Counted from the stretch's first letter, positions 1-12,006 are shown. The stretch is 64,000 nucleotides of DNA from Actinomyces sp. (GCA_022649165.1 JALCNR010000006.1:62001-126000), one strand, 5' to 3'. Numbers and translations: made by a program. The notes: generated by a model from the letters alone, not told the origin.

Positions 1-3000
1 GGTATGGAGCACGGAACCCACGTCTCCGGCATCGTCGCCGCGAATGCCGGGCAGATCCGGGGAACCGCCCCCGACGCCCAGCTCATGATGCTCAAGGTCG
101 CGCGCGACGTCGACGGTGCGATTCCCGACTCCGTCCTGCTGGCCGCCCTGGACGACGCCGCCGTGTTGCGCCCCGACGTCATCAACATGTCGCTGGGGGT
201 GGATGCCGGACTTCCCGACCCTGCCGGCACCGTCTTCTCAGAGGTCTACGACACCATCGGCGACCTCGGCATCACGCTCAACGTCGCAGCCGGCAACGCC
301 TATTCCTCGGCTTTGCAGAACGCCTCCGGCGCGAGCCTGCCCTACTCGAGCGACCCCGACTCCTCCACCGTTGCCGAGCCGTCCACCTACGATCAGGCGC
401 TGTCCGTCGCCAGCGTCGACAACGCCGGGCCCCAGCCCTACGTCACGGCCGCCGACGGCCGCCGGATCGCCTACCTCCAAGCCCAGGGGTCCACCGGCCA
501 GGACGTCGCGCAGTTCTCCGCCCTGCCCGACGGCGACTACCCCTATGTCGAGGGCGGTACCGCCTCGGCGGCCGACATCGAGGCGCTCTCCGCCGCCCAC
601 GCGGACGGGCTGGACGGCATGTTCGTCCTGGTCGACCGCGGCGGCACCGACGCGTCGGGAGAGCCCATGACCTTCGAGGCGAAGGTGGCGGCGCTGGCGC
701 CGCTGTCGCCAGCGGCCATCATCCTGGTTGACAACATCGCGGGGGAGACCCTGCCGACCCCTGGCATCGAGACCGCCGCCGTCCCCACGATCATGATCTC
801 CCAGGAGGACGGACAGGCCTTGCGCCAGGCCGACGCGACGACCCTCACGGTCGTCCAGGGCCAGACCGCGGTGCTGACCACCGACTATGCGATGAGCTCC
901 TTCTCCAGCTGGGGGGTTGGCGCCGATCTCACCCTCAAACCCGAGATCTCCGCGCCGGGCGGCCGGATCCAGTCCGCGCTCCCCGACGGCGCCTACGGCG
1001 AGCTGAGCGGGACGTCCATGGCGACCCCGCAGATGGCGGGCCTGTCGGCAGATGTGCGTGAGCGTATCGAGGAGGACCCTGCCTTCGAGGGGCTCTCCGA
1101 CGGAGAACGGGCCGATCTGGTCACCCAGCTCCTCATGGGCACCGCCCAGCCCCTCGTCGACCCCGCCGCGGGCTCCCCCTCCTCGGGGGACGAGGACGGG
1201 GCCAGCGGTTCTGCGTCGGTGAGCTACTACTCCCCGCGCAAGCAGGGCGCCGGCATCGCCGACGCCGTGGCGGCCACCAGCGCGCTCGTCTACCCGACGG
1301 TGGACGGGGCGAAGACGGCCTCGCGCCCCAAGGCGGACCTCGGCGACGGCACGTCCGGATGGTCCTTTACGATCACGCTGCACAACGCGGACGACAGCGA
1401 CCACGGGTTCTCCTTGGAGTCGGCCGCCCTGTCGGAGCAGATCGCAGACGGGCTGTTCCAGGAACGTTCGGACAACTGGACCGGACACGGCATCGACGTC
1501 TCCTACACCGGCGACGTGCGCACCGCCGACGGCGCCACGACGGTCACGGTCCCGGCGCGCTCCACCGCCCAGGTCACCGTGGACGTGCGGATCGGGTCCG
1601 CTTTCGCGGACTTCGCCGCCCGGCGCGCACCCAACGGGACGTTCGTCGACGGCTTCACTTTCCTGCGCGCCGCGGAGGACTCCGGCGTCGACCTGTCGGT
1701 CCCGTTCCTCGGCTTCTACGGCGACTGGAACAAGGCCCCCGTGTTCGACGCCACCGCCTGGGAGGGGACGGCCCATCTCTACCCGACCGCGCTGGCCAGC
1801 TCCTCCACAGGTCTTCCACTGGGTCTCAACCCGCTCGATGAGCTGGTCTCCCAGGGGGTCTATCGGATGGAGGACATCGACCCGGAGCGCTTCGTCGTCT
1901 CCGCAGCGGGATACTCCTCGGCCCCCAGCTCCATGCAGCCTGTCACCGGTACCCTGCGGACGGCGGAACACCTGGACTACGTCTATGCGAACGCCCAGGG
2001 CGAGACCGTCCGCTCCCACTCGTTCGACAACGCCCACAAGTCCCTCTACAACGCCGTCCTCGGGTCCGTGGACTACGTCGAGGCGTCGCTGGGCAACCCC
2101 GTCTTCGACGGCCTGGACGACAGCGGCACACGTCTGCCCGAGGGCCGCTACACGCTGACGGAGACGGCCACGCTGGCCGGGGATGGCGCTGCCCAGCAGT
2201 CCCAGTCCTTCGCCTTCGACTACGACCTCACAGGCCCGCGGATCTCGGACCTCGCCACTCAGGACGTCGACGGCGTCCCCACCGTCACCTTCACGGTGCG
2301 GGACAACACGTGGCTGTCCGCCATCGACTTCCACGACCCCTCCACCGGCGGCTGGTTCCACCGCGAACTGGCGGGGGACCCGGACTCCGTGGACCCGGAC
2401 GGCCAGAAGGTCTACCACTTCTCCGTGCCCGTCCAGACCATCGAGAACGCCTGGACCAGCGCGGGCCTCACCGATCCGATGCCCGCCGCCGTGCCCCTGT
2501 ACGCCTGGGACTATGGACTCAACCCGAGCGAACGCAGCCAGGCCGTCATCACGCCGGTCGCTATGACCGGAGTGAGCGTGGCCCCCGCCGAACTCGCGCT
2601 CGCCCCGGGCCAGCAGGGCGCCCTGGCCGCATCCATCGAGCCGGAGGACGCCACCAGCCCCGACCTCGTGTGGACCAGCGACGACGATTCGGTGGCCACG
2701 GTGGTGGGCGATGGCTTCCGGGGCGCGACCCTCACGGGCGTGTCCGAGGGGCAGGCGCACATCGCGGTCGCCTCCGCCGAGGATCCGACCGTCCAGGCCA
2801 CCGCCACCGTCACCGTCGCGGCGGTGGCCGAGGACGTGGGAATCCTCCTGTCACGCAGCGAGATCACCCTGGAGCCCGGAGGGCGAGGCGCGGTGGACGC
2901 GCTGCTGGCGCCCGCCCTCGACCAATCCGGTGCCACAGTCACCTGGACGAGCTCGGACACCTCCCTGGTGGGGGTGGAGCCCTCCGAGGACACGCGGTCC

Positions 3001-6000
3001 GCGACCCTGACCTCCCAAGGGGCCACCGGCGACGCCCTCGTCACCTCCCGCGTGGAGGGCGCGGACGGCACCGCCCACGAGGCCCAGCTCATCGTCCATG
3101 TGCGTCCCGCCGACTACGGCGATTTCGTCATCGACGCCGACGGGGTCCTCCAGTACTACCGGGGCTCGTCGCGCCACGTGGAGATCCCCGGCAATGTGAC
3201 GGCGGTGGCCGAGGAGGCCTTCGCCGGAGCGACCATGGAGAGCGTCCGCGTGCCGGCCGGCGTCACCTCGATCGGCGACCGGGCGTTCGCCTCGGCCCCG
3301 AACCTGCGGCGCATCACCTTCGAGGACACTTCGGAGCGGCCCAGCATGCTGCGAAGCCTCGGCTCAGACCTCATCGACAACACGCTGTCGATGGACGAGG
3401 TCCTCCTGCCGCGCGGCGTGACGACGATCGGGGCCCGCGCCCTGGCCAATTCCACGCTGAAGAGGGCGTCGATCCCCGACGGAGTCACCGAACTGCCCGA
3501 CGGCCTGTTCGCCGGCGATGCGCAACTGTCCGACGTCGCGATCTCCGACTCGGTGACAGTCATCGGCGATGGCGTGTTCAGCGCGGACGGCTCCTTGGCC
3601 ACGCTCACGCTGCGCACCGGCGCAGACGATGGGGAAACGGCCGGGGCGGGCGCGGAGTCCGGGGTCTCCGGCACGCGCACCGGGCTGCCCCGGGCGTTGG
3701 CGGTCATCGGGAATTCGGCGTTCGCCGGCACCGCGATCCCCGCCTTCGACCTGCCGGAGGGCGTCACCTCCATCGGGGACGACGCCTTCGCCCTCACCCC
3801 TGCGGCCGAGATCACACTGAATGACGGGTTGCGCCGCATCGGGGCCCGGGCATTCCAGGGCACTCCGATCGTGACGCTGTCCGTCCCGGACTCCGTCACC
3901 GACGTCGGCGATGCGGCCTTCGGCTCCTTGCCGAGGCTGACGGCCCTGCGCCTGGGGTCGAACATCGGCCAGGGGCAGCTCATCGGGGCGTTCACCGGAA
4001 CCCCCTCCCTCCGGGAGATCACCCTGGACCCCTCCGCGTCGAACTACACGCTTAGCGGCGGAGTCCTCTACGACAAGGCCCTTACCCTGCTGGTCGCCTA
4101 CCCCGCCGCGCTTCCCGCAGGCGAGGACGGGTTCGTCGTCCCCGAGGGCGTCACCGAGGTGGCCGACAAGGCGTTCCAAGAGGTTCCCCTCTCCCGTGTC
4201 GCGTTCCCCCGATCGCTGCGCACGATCGGGGTCCGCGCCTTCACCGACTCCGGTCTGACCGAGGTCGCGTTGCCCGAGGGCTTCGAGACGATCGGCGCCA
4301 CGGCCTTCCAGGGGATCGGGTCCCTGACCCGCGTCGACCTGGGCGGGACGACGGTCGTCGGATCGAACGCCTTCGACTCCGACACCTCCCTGTCCGAGGT
4401 CGACATGCGCCCGGACCTCCAGCGACTCACCGCCATCGGCGAAGGCGCCTTCGGCTCCGTGCCGCTGGCCCGCGTGAACCTCCCCGACTCCGTGGTCTCC
4501 ATCGGGTCGCTGGCCTTCGCGAACAACGGGGCCCTGGAGGAGGTCCATATCGGGGCGGGGGTGACCTCGATGGACATGGGGATCTTCACGGGCTCCAACG
4601 GGCTGAGCACGCTCACCGTCTCCGAGGGCAACCCCGTCTACAGCGCCGAGGAGAACGTCCTGTATGCCCAGCAGGAGGACGGCCTGCACCTGGTCCTGTC
4701 CCTGCCCACCAACGCTTTCGCCGAATACTCGGTGAAGCCGGGCACGGTCCAGGTAGACGCTCAAGCCTTCCGCAACAACACCGCGCTCACGCGCGTCGCT
4801 CTTCCCGAGGGACTCAGGGTGTTGGGGCCGGGCGCCTTCAACGGCGACTCCGCCCTGTCCGAGGTGGAGTTCCCCGACAGCCTCCAGGTCGTCGACGGCT
4901 TCTACATGACCGGGTTGACCGAGGTCAACCTCGGGACGCAGATCCAGGAGGTCAAGGAGAACGCCTTCATGGGGCGCATGCCCGAGCGCATCGTGGTCCG
5001 CGGAGGCGTGGACGGACGGTTCTCGGCATCCATGGACTTCGAGAACACGGTCCAGAGGAGCGCGTACTTCGGTGAGGGCATGACATCCGTGGACTACGGC
5101 TACGGGGTGGTCCCGCGGCTCCTGGTCCTGCCGAGCACCCTGGCGTCGTTGTCGCTGTCGACCTACGAGTCGGGCGGCGACGGGGCGCGGGTCCTGGTGG
5201 CCGGGGGCTCCGACGGTCCGGCGTGGCAGGTCGCCAGCGACGCGATGAGCGCCGCCGGGATGGACCCCGGCACGCAGCTCGAGGAGTACGCCCCGTTGGA
5301 CGTCACCGTGTCGGCAGATCCGGGGACCGTGGCGCCGGGGGCACAGGTTCCGGCGACCGCCGAGGTCACGGGCGGTGTCGACGAGGGCCGCCAGGTGAGG
5401 TTCCTCCAGGTCGGCGCCGACGGCTCGCAGTCCGTCCTCCAGGACTGGGCCGACGCGACGGAGGTGGGCGACGGCGGGGTGGGCGCGTCCTTCATGTGGA
5501 CGGTGCCGGAGGATGGGTCGACCCTGCGCGCCGAGGTCCGAGACGCGACGCTGCTCACCGACACCGCGGACCTCGGGTTCGCGTCGGCGCCGGTCCTCAC
5601 GAGCGACCTCGGCGGGGTCCATCTCCGCATCCTCGAGGGCGATCCCGGTCCCGAACTCGGCGTGACGGTGCAGCCCCCCGCCGACGGGGCCGAGATCTCG
5701 TACCAGTGGTACGAGGGCGACGCGGCCCTTGAGGGGGCCACCGCGGCCACCTACGTCCCGGAGGGGCTGGCGGTGGGCGACCACACCTTCCATGTCGTCG
5801 TCCGGGCCACGCTCAACGGGCTGTCGACGGTCACCGTCAGCCAGGACGCGACGGTCACCGTGCTGCGCCGCGCCCAGGCCCCCATGCTGACCGCCAACCT
5901 GCCGGCCCAAGTGACCCTGCGCCAAGGGGAGGAGCCGGATCCCCTGGCGGTCGCTGCCGTGTCCCCCGACGGAGGCACGCTGACCTACCAGTGGTCACGC

Positions 6001-6408
6001 GACGGGGTGGCGCTCGGCGGGGCGGAGGGCCCCACGTTGGTTCCGGACACCTCCGAGGCCGGGACCCACCGCTACCGGGTGGTCGTGACGAACACGGTCG
6101 GGGACTCCCAGGCGAGCGTCTCCAGCGCCGTCGCCACGGTCACCGTCGAGGCGGACGCGTCCGGAGACGGCGGGCAGCCGGGCGACGGTCCGCAGTCCGG
6201 CGGTGGCGGCGGACAGGCTGCGCCAGGCGATCCGGGACAGGCGGACGGCGCGGTCCCGGCGGCTTCCGGACCGGAGACAGGGGGCGGGGGCCTGGCGTCC
6301 TCCGGCGCGTCGGGTCTTGCTGCTGTGGCTGTGGGAACGCTGCTCCTGGCCGCAGCGGGCGCGGGAGCGCTGGCCCTGCGCCGGCGCGGCGGGCGTGACG
6401 GGTCCTGA
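1..6408 (+). CDS. Giant S8 subtilisin-like protease fused to BspA-type leucine-rich repeats (5' truncated by window edge)
   Basis: C-terminal 2,135 codons of a secreted, probably wall-bound subtilase; the start, signal peptide and catalytic Asp lie left of the window. Counting the Met at base 4 as residue 1, the catalytic His is H3 (HGTHVSG), the oxyanion Asn is N98 (AAGNA) and the nucleophile is S338 (GTSMATP). A PA-like insert occupies roughly residues 150-290. A beta-rich region follows, then two BIG2-like Ig domains (about 853-1033), a long run of BspA/LRR_5 repeats (about 1037-1750, recurring 'xxIGxxAFxxxxxLxxVxLPxxVxxI') and three further Ig-like domains (about 1760-2048). A Gly-rich linker leads to LASSG (2097-2101), a hydrophobic helix and an RRR tail. 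This resembles a degenerate LAxTG sortase signal; GPETG just before it is another imperfect candidate. Protease plus adhesin-type repeats suggests binding and cleavage of host or matrix protein (inference). A strong hairpin follows. Confidence 0.9.
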   Translation, partial: GMEHGTHVSGIVAANAGQIRGTAPDAQLMMLKVARDVDGAIPDSVLLAALDDAAVLRPDVINMSLGVDAGLPDPAGTVFSEVYDTIGDLGITLNVAAGNAYSSALQNASGASLPYSSDPDSSTVAEPSTYDQALSVASVDNAGPQPYVTAADGRRIAYLQAQGSTGQDVAQFSALPDGDYPYVEGGTASAADIEALSAAHADGLDGMFVLVDRGGTDASGEPMTFEAKVAALAPLSPAAIILVDNIAGETLPTPGIETAAVPTIMISQEDGQALRQADATTLTVVQGQTAVLTTDYAMSSFSSWGVGADLTLKPEISAPGGRIQSALPDGAYGELSGTSMATPQMAGLSADVRERIEEDPAFEGLSDGERADLVTQLLMGTAQPLVDPAAGSPSSGDEDGASGSASVSYYSPRKQGAGIADAVAATSALVYPTVDGAKTASRPKADLGDGTSGWSFTITLHNADDSDHGFSLESAALSEQIADGLFQERSDNWTGHGIDVSYTGDVRTADGATTVTVPARSTAQVTVDVRIGSAFADFAARRAPNGTFVDGFTFLRAAEDSGVDLSVPFLGFYGDWNKAPVFDATAWEGTAHLYPTALASSSTGLPLGLNPLDELVSQGVYRMEDIDPERFVVSAAGYSSAPSSMQPVTGTLRTAEHLDYVYANAQGETVRSHSFDNAHKSLYNAVLGSVDYVEASLGNPVFDGLDDSGTRLPEGRYTLTETATLAGDGAAQQSQSFAFDYDLTGPRISDLATQDVDGVPTVTFTVRDNTWLSAIDFHDPSTGGWFHRELAGDPDSVDPDGQKVYHFSVPVQTIENAWTSAGLTDPMPAAVPLYAWDYGLNPSERSQAVITPVAMTGVSVAPAELALAPGQQGALAASIEPEDATSPDLVWTSDDDSVATVVGDGFRGATLTGVSEGQAHIAVASAEDPTVQATATVTVAAVAEDVGILLSRSEITLEPGGRGAVDALLAPALDQSGATVTWTSSDTSLVGVEPSEDTRSATLTSQGATGDALVTSRVEGADGTAHEAQLIVHVRPADYGDFVIDADGVLQYYRGSSRHVEIPGNVTAVAEEAFAGATMESVRVPAGVTSIGDRAFASAPNLRRITFEDTSERPSMLRSLGSDLIDNTLSMDEVLLPRGVTTIGARALANSTLKRASIPDGVTELPDGLFAGDAQLSDVAISDSVTVIGDGVFSADGSLATLTLRTGADDGETAGAGAESGVSGTRTGLPRALAVIGNSAFAGTAIPAFDLPEGVTSIGDDAFALTPAAEITLNDGLRRIGARAFQGTPIVTLSVPDSVTDVGDAAFGSLPRLTALRLGSNIGQGQLIGAFTGTPSLREITLDPSASNYTLSGGVLYDKALTLLVAYPAALPAGEDGFVVPEGVTEVADKAFQEVPLSRVAFPRSLRTIGVRAFTDSGLTEVALPEGFETIGATAFQGIGSLTRVDLGGTTVVGSNAFDSDTSLSEVDMRPDLQRLTAIGEGAFGSVPLARVNLPDSVVSIGSLAFANNGALEEVHIGAGVTSMDMGIFTGSNGLSTLTVSEGNPVYSAEENVLYAQQEDGLHLVLSLPTNAFAEYSVKPGTVQVDAQAFRNNTALTRVALPEGLRVLGPGAFNGDSALSEVEFPDSLQVVDGFYMTGLTEVNLGTQIQEVKENAFMGRMPERIVVRGGVDGRFSASMDFENTVQRSAYFGEGMTSVDYGYGVVPRLLVLPSTLASLSLSTYESGGDGARVLVAGGSDGPAWQVASDAMSAAGMDPGTQLEEYAPLDVTVSADPGTVAPGAQVPATAEVTGGVDEGRQVRFLQVGADGSQSVLQDWADATEVGDGGVGASFMWTVPEDGSTLRAEVRDATLLTDTADLGFASAPVLTSDLGGVHLRILEGDPGPELGVTVQPPADGAEISYQWYEGDAALEGATAATYVPEGLAVGDHTFHVVVRATLNGLSTVTVSQDATVTVLRRAQAPMLTANLPAQVTLRQGEEPDPLAVAAVSPDGGTLTYQWSRDGVALGGAEGPTLVPDTSEAGTHRYRVVVTNTVGDSQASVSSAVATVTVEADASGDGGQPGDGPQSGGGGGQAAPGDPGQADGAVPAASGPETGGGGLASSGASGLAAVAVGTLLLAAAGAGALALRRRGGRDGS

Positions 6409-6435
6409 CGCCCCTGGGGGACGCCGGAACGACAC

Positions 6436-6473
6436 GGAGGGGTGCCCCGGACCGAAGTCCGGAGCACCCCTCC
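6436..6473. terminator. Strong hairpin terminator after the protease-LRR gene
   Basis: The arms GGAGGGGTGC/GCACCCCTCC and CCGGAC/GTCCGG form a 16-bp stem with one C/A mismatch and a CGAA tetraloop. There is no T-tract, as is common in high-GC actinobacteria. It lies between the + strand protease gene and the convergent ABC exporter genes, so it can act on both strands. Confidence 0.75.
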
Positions 6474-6727
6474 GCACGCCTGGCCTGGTCATCGCCTCGA
6501 GTCGGAGGCCCTGTGGAGGTCCTGTCGATCGAACCGGGAGGCCGGAGCGGGCGAGCGCAACACGCAGGGGGATCTTCCCTTTCTAGACATCCATATTCCT
6601 GGTAGATACTCCGTGTTGCGCAAGTGCGTCGGCGCACCGATCCGGAGAGTCGAATCTGCCGCGCCGTCGACGGAACGCCGAGCAGCATCCGGCCCCACCG
6701 GGCCTCGCTCGCCATCGTCGCTCCGCG
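6474..6727. other. Intergenic stretch with an AT-rich patch, no gene recognised
   Basis: This is the remainder of the gap between the convergent protease and ABC permease genes. Bases about 6580-6620 are clearly richer in A/T than the surroundings. No open frame here looks coding, and I see no tRNA-like or repeat structure. Confidence 0.4.
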
Positions 6728-9264
6728 TCACTCCGCGGCCAGGGCCTCCACCGGAGAGGTGCGGGCGGCCCGTCGTCCCGGCAGCCAGGCGGCCACCACG
6801 GCGCAGACGACGGCGATGGCGCCCACGCAGGCCACTTGCCACCAGGGCACGACGAAGATCGTGCGCTCCAGGTTCAGCGGCAGCGCGTGGACGCCGACCC
6901 ATCCGAAGCCGATGCCGAGCAGCACGCCGGCCAGCGTCCCCGACACGGAGATGAGCAGGGATTCGAGGACCAGCATGGCCTTCATCTGGCGCCTGGTCAG
7001 GCCCAGGGCCCTCAGCAGCCCGTTCTCCCGGGTGCGCTCGGCGACGGACAGCGACAGGGTGTTGGCCACCCCCACGAGAGAGACCAGGACGGATACGGCC
7101 AGCAGGCCGATGGCGACGGCCAGCACCGTGTCGATCATCGAGGTGTACTGCTCGCGCTCCTGCGCTCCTCCCGAGACCTGGAGCGTCTCGTCCAGGGAGA
7201 GGATCCCCGTCTGGACGGCGTCCAGGTCGGCGTCCCCGTCGAGCTTGATGAGGACCTGGGTGACGGGAGCGTCGGGGGCGAGCTCCTCCAGGGTCCCCTC
7301 GGGGACGGTGACCGCGCCATCGGATGCGGTGGCGTTGTGGACGAGTTCCACGGTGAGGCACCGGGCCTCGTCGGCTCCCGACTGCCCGTCCGGCGCCCGG
7401 CACAGGCTGGCCTCGCCCTCGGGGAGATCCTCGGGGACGAAGCCCTGTCCCTCCGCAGGCTGGTCGACGGTTGAGTGGGTGACCGGGGCGAGGTCCGGCA
7501 GCCCGATGACGGCCAGGGTGGTGGGCTCATCCGTCCCCACTTGGAGGGTGCCCGTGATCGAGCGCGACTCCGCGGTCGCTGCGACGCCGTCGATCTCCCC
7601 GATGCGCTCCGCCACCCCGGCGGGGACGCCCTCCGGCGCGGTCGAGCTCGCGATCAGGTCGAGGGGGCGGCGGGCGTCGACCTCGCCGAGCAGGGTCGCG
7701 CGGGTCGAGGACGCGCCGACCATCATCATGACGATGAGCGTCACTCCGATGATGATCGCCGTCGCCGTGGTGCCGGTGCGATCGGGGTTGCGCACGGTGT
7801 TCGCGCGGGCCATCCGGGCGAGCATGCCGCGCGGCAGGGAACCGACGAGGAAGGTCACGCGCGCCATCACGACGGTGGCGGCCATGAGCAGTCCCACCAG
7901 GGCGACCATCGAGCCGGCCAGAGCCAGGAGGAAGCGGAGGCTGTCGTCGTCCGAGCCCAGCCCGGCCCAGATCGCCGCCGCGCCGCCCGCCGTGAGGACC
8001 AGGCCGGCGGCCAGACGCAGCCGGTGGGCGGAGCGGGCGGGGGCGCCGCCCTCGTCGGCGGACTGGAGTGCGGCGATCGGCGGGACTCGTGAGACCCCCA
8101 GGGCGGGGCGGATCCCGAACAACAGGGTGAGGAGCGTGCCGAGCAGCCACACCCCGGCCACGGTCAGCGGTTGAACCGAGGAGAGCGCCTCGCGGTAGGA
8201 GTCCGCGAGGCCGAGGGCCCGCATCCCCAACGGTCCGAGCAGCGCCCCGGCCACGACGCCCACCAGGGAGGACACGGCCCCCACGGCCAGGGTCTCGCGC
8301 ACCAGGAGGCCGCGGACCTGCCCCGCCCGGGCGCCCAGGCAGCGCAGCAGGGCGAGCTCGCGGCGGCGCTGGTGCAGGACCACGCGGAACGTGGAGGAGA
8401 CGACGATCCCCGCGACGACGACCGCGATCACGGGGAAGGTGAGGAGGATCGCCAGCATCTGGTCGCTGCCGACCTTCATCTGCTGGAGGGCCTCGTCGAC
8501 GACCTCGTGGGCGGGGCGCACGGACACAGCCGGGGTGTCGGCCAGCGCGGCCGCGACCCGCCCCGACAGCGCGTCCTGGTCGGCCTCGCTCGGGGAGGCG
8601 TCCCCGGTCGACACGAGGATCCCGGTGACGGAGTGGCCCGGGAGGACGCGGGAGGCGGCCTCGTCGGTCATGAGGAGCTGAGCCCCGGAGACCTGGGCGT
8701 TGCTGGCGAGGATCCCGGTGACGGTCATCGGCGTGCCGGTCTGCGCGGACGAGGCCGGGCCCACCTCAAGGGAGTCCCCCACGGAGAGGCCGAGCGCGTC
8801 GGCGGTGTCGGCGTCCACGGCCACCTCGCCGGGCGCCGCGGGCGCCGACCCCTGTCGGAGGGGCCACTGGGTGAAGGGCTCCGGTGCGGTCAGCGTGACC
8901 TGGCGGGTCAGCCGGGCGGAGCCGTGGCGCACCTCCGCGTAGTCGTACGTGGTCAGGGCCACTGCCTTGACGCCGTCGACGGCCTCGACGGCGGAGACCT
9001 CGGAGGAGAGGTCCGGGTAGGGGATCGTCTCGGAGCCGGACTGGGACTCGGAGCCGGACTCGGGGCCCGTGAGGTCGTCCCAGTCGACGTCGACGACCGC
9101 GGCGGCGCCCCGGTACACGTCGGTCACGGAGCGGCCGAGCGAGTCGTTGAGCCCCGCCGAGAAGACGAGGCAGACCAGAATGAAGGCCATCGAGATCGCC
9201 ACGGCGACGCCGGTGGCGACATAGCGGCGCCCGTGCTGGCGGACGTTGGCCCGAAGGAGCCGGT

Positions 9265-9268
<4 letters not shown>
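6728..9268 (-). CDS. ABC exporter permease, MacB/FtsX type
   Basis: Integral membrane subunit of a MacB/LolCE-type ABC system (846 aa). It has an N-terminal membrane helix (about residues 15-40), a large extracytoplasmic MacB-PCD-like domain, and a first FtsX domain starting near '[10 protein letters not shown]' with the cytoplasmic signature '[13 protein letters not shown]'. A second extracytoplasmic segment follows, then a C-terminal FtsX domain with the matching '[13 protein letters not shown]'. The two FtsX repeats in one chain are typical of actinobacterial members. The ATG at 9268 is chosen because it overlaps the stop of the ATPase gene (ATGA), implying translational coupling; the frame stays open further upstream but lies inside the ATPase gene. 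Substrate unknown: the family exports peptides, lipoproteins or antibiotics, or transmits force to wall hydrolases. Confidence 0.9.
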
Positions 9269-10017
<749 letters not shown>

Positions 10018-10166
10018 GGCTCGATCGTGTCACCGGCGTGCGGGGCGTCGTCATGGGGGACACCCCTGAAAGGTCCCGGACCGTTCCCCCGATACCCCGC
10101 TCCCCACGACGCCCATGGGGGCAGCCTCGTCGGGCGTCCCCGGGCCGAGCCCCCGCTGGGAGGGGA

Positions 10167-11993
10167 TCAGACGAGGGCGAGCGTCCGGTACCGGTTGAGA
10201 GCCGCCCCGATGTCGACGCGGCGGGGCCGCACGAGGAAGGCCGGATGGGGCCGCGCCCCGAACTTGACGCAGGCGTCCAGCCCCTCGCTGGCGAAGGAGC
10301 GCTCAAGGCGGTCGAGGAGCTCGGGCAGGGGCGCGCGCCCGTCGGCGAAATGCTCGACGAGGCCGCGCACCGCCCAGGCAATGGCCTCCGCCTGGCCCGG
10401 GTCGACGATCTGCTCGACGTCGGCCAGGCTGATGGTCTGCTTGTCCAGGACGACGGTGTCCAGCCCGGAGGACCTCGTCTTCGGACGGTCGCGGCCGCCG
10501 CGCGCCCGGACCGGGATGCGCTCCGGCGGTCGGGGATCCGCGGGCCCGGCGCCGGAGCCACCCTCGTCCCGCCCGGCCGGGGCGGAGCGCGGCCACGGGA
10601 GGTCCTCGCGCGTGCGCGGCATGGCGGCGACCACCTCGTGCGCGCGCGGCGTGACGTCCAGGCAGCGGTACGTGTCGAGCATGAGCACGCGGTCGGCGAC
10701 GTCCAGGTAGTCCCCGGACCCGCCCATCACCATGATCGTGGAGACACGGCCCTCGCGCGCCAGGGAGCCGACGCGGTCGACCAGGGGCGTGATGGGCTCC
10801 TTCTCCGCGCGGACCAGGGAGCGCATGCGGGCATCGCGGATGAGGAGGTTGGTGGCGGAGGTGTCCTCGTCGAGCAGCAGGAGGGGGGCGCCGAGCTCGA
10901 CGGCCTCGACGATGGCGGCCGCCTGGGAGGTGGAGCCCGAGGCGTTCGACGTGGAGAACCGCGTCGTGTCCGCTCCGCCGGGCAGGTGCGCGATGAAGGG
11001 GGAAACGTCGACGCCGGTGACGGCGCGCCCGTCGGCGGCGCGGACCTTGACGGCATCGGGCAGGGTGGCCACCAGCTCCCGCCCGTCGCCGGGCACATGC
11101 GCGTAGACGCCCTGCTGGACGGCGCTGAGCAGCGTGGACTTGCCGTGGTAGCCGCCCCCGACGATGACCGTGACACCGGGCTCCACAGCCATGCCGGTCA
11201 CCTCGCCCGCGTGGGGCAGGGTGACGGAGCGCCGCAGGGACTCCGGAGCCTCGAAGGGGACGGCCCCGGCGTCGAGGGGCAGGGGCAACGGCGATACGCC
11301 GGTGCGCCGGGCCAGCAGCGACCCGTCGGCCACGAAGGCGACCCAGCCGTTGTCCGCGAGGGCCTGCTGGAGCGCGCGGTGGTCCTCGTAGGCGCGGACG
11401 TGGGCGCGCAGCTCCTCCAGGCGGGCGCGCGTCGCGTCGTCGTCCGACACGAGGTCGAAGGCCGTCATCAGGGCGTTGGGGACGTCCAGATCGAACAGGC
11501 GGGCGGCGGCGTCGCCCAGGATGGTGCGCCCGCGCGCGGGCAGGTGGACCTGGAAGCGCAGCTCGACGCGATCGGGCCTCACCGTGCACGCCGAGCGCTG
11601 GAGGATCTCCTGGCCGGGTCGGGCCGCCTGGACGGCGTTCGCGGGCGAGTGCTCGCGCAGCGCCCGCCCGAAGGAGCGCAGCAGGTAGTCGGCCGCGGCC
11701 AGACGCTGGTCGCCGCTGCTCAGGCAGTCCTCGGGCAGTCCCATCGCCGTGGGCGTCGTGAGGGCCCGCAGCGATGAGGGTGGGGCGTAGGGGTCCGACT
11801 GGATCCGGTCGACGCTCAGGGTGAAGTCGCCATAGTCCCAGTCGCCCAGGACCGACTTGTACGCGCCGTAGTTGCGCCCGTCCAGGCGGCGGAGGCCCCG
11901 CAGGAGGTCCTGATCCGAGCCGGTGCGCCGCCGCACCGCCTCGTCGTGGCGGGCATGGGAGCGGGGTCGGGAGGCGTCGGGCCGGGGGGTCAT
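10167..11993 (-). CDS. Predicted ATPase of the ABC class (COG3044/PF09818)
   Basis: A 608-aa soluble protein of the uncharacterised 'predicted ATPase of the ABC class' family. It has a Walker A-like [11 protein letters not shown] in the middle of the chain and a Walker B '[13 protein letters not shown]', both typical of this family, with the conserved '[10 protein letters not shown]...' segment between them. The family stands alone, without a membrane partner, and its function is not established. The ATG at 11993 lies 7 nt after a TACGCT -10 hexamer (12001-12006), so the mRNA may be leaderless. Neighbours are unrelated, and the ABC exporter pair downstream has its own spacing. Confidence 0.85.
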   Translation of the reverse strand: MTPRPDASRPRSHARHDEAVRRRTGSDQDLLRGLRRLDGRNYGAYKSVLGDWDYGDFTLSVDRIQSDPYAPPSSLRALTTPTAMGLPEDCLSSGDQRLAAADYLLRSFGRALREHSPANAVQAARPGQEILQRSACTVRPDRVELRFQVHLPARGRTILGDAAARLFDLDVPNALMTAFDLVSDDDATRARLEELRAHVRAYEDHRALQQALADNGWVAFVADGSLLARRTGVSPLPLPLDAGAVPFEAPESLRRSVTLPHAGEVTGMAVEPGVTVIVGGGYHGKSTLLSAVQQGVYAHVPGDGRELVATLPDAVKVRAADGRAVTGVDVSPFIAHLPGGADTTRFSTSNASGSTSQAAAIVEAVELGAPLLLLDEDTSATNLLIRDARMRSLVRAEKEPITPLVDRVGSLAREGRVSTIMVMGGSGDYLDVADRVLMLDTYRCLDVTPRAHEVVAAMPRTREDLPWPRSAPAGRDEGGSGAGPADPRPPERIPVRARGGRDRPKTRSSGLDTVVLDKQTISLADVEQIVDPGQAEAIAWAVRGLVEHFADGRAPLPELLDRLERSFASEGLDACVKFGARPHPAFLVRPRRVDIGAALNRYRTLALV

Positions 11994-12000
11994 GCCATCC

Positions 12001-12006
12001 AGCGTA
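12001..12006 (-). promoter_or_regulatory. Candidate -10 box of a leaderless promoter (COG3044 ATPase)
   Basis: TACGCT on the minus strand (TANNNT consensus) ends 7 nt before the ATG at 11993, placing the expected transcription start at or next to the start codon. No convincing -35 is visible. Confidence 0.4.

Noticed and set aside
238..2760. Long open frame antisense to the protease-LRR gene
   Set aside because: Arg/Gly/Val-rich shadow composition, no start signals, and it lies wholly opposite a clear coding gene; typical of high-GC antisense frames.
6241..6320. Canonical LPxTG sorting signal in the first protease
   Set aside because: The sequence reads GPETG and LASSG; neither is a full match, so only a degenerate sorting signal is claimed.
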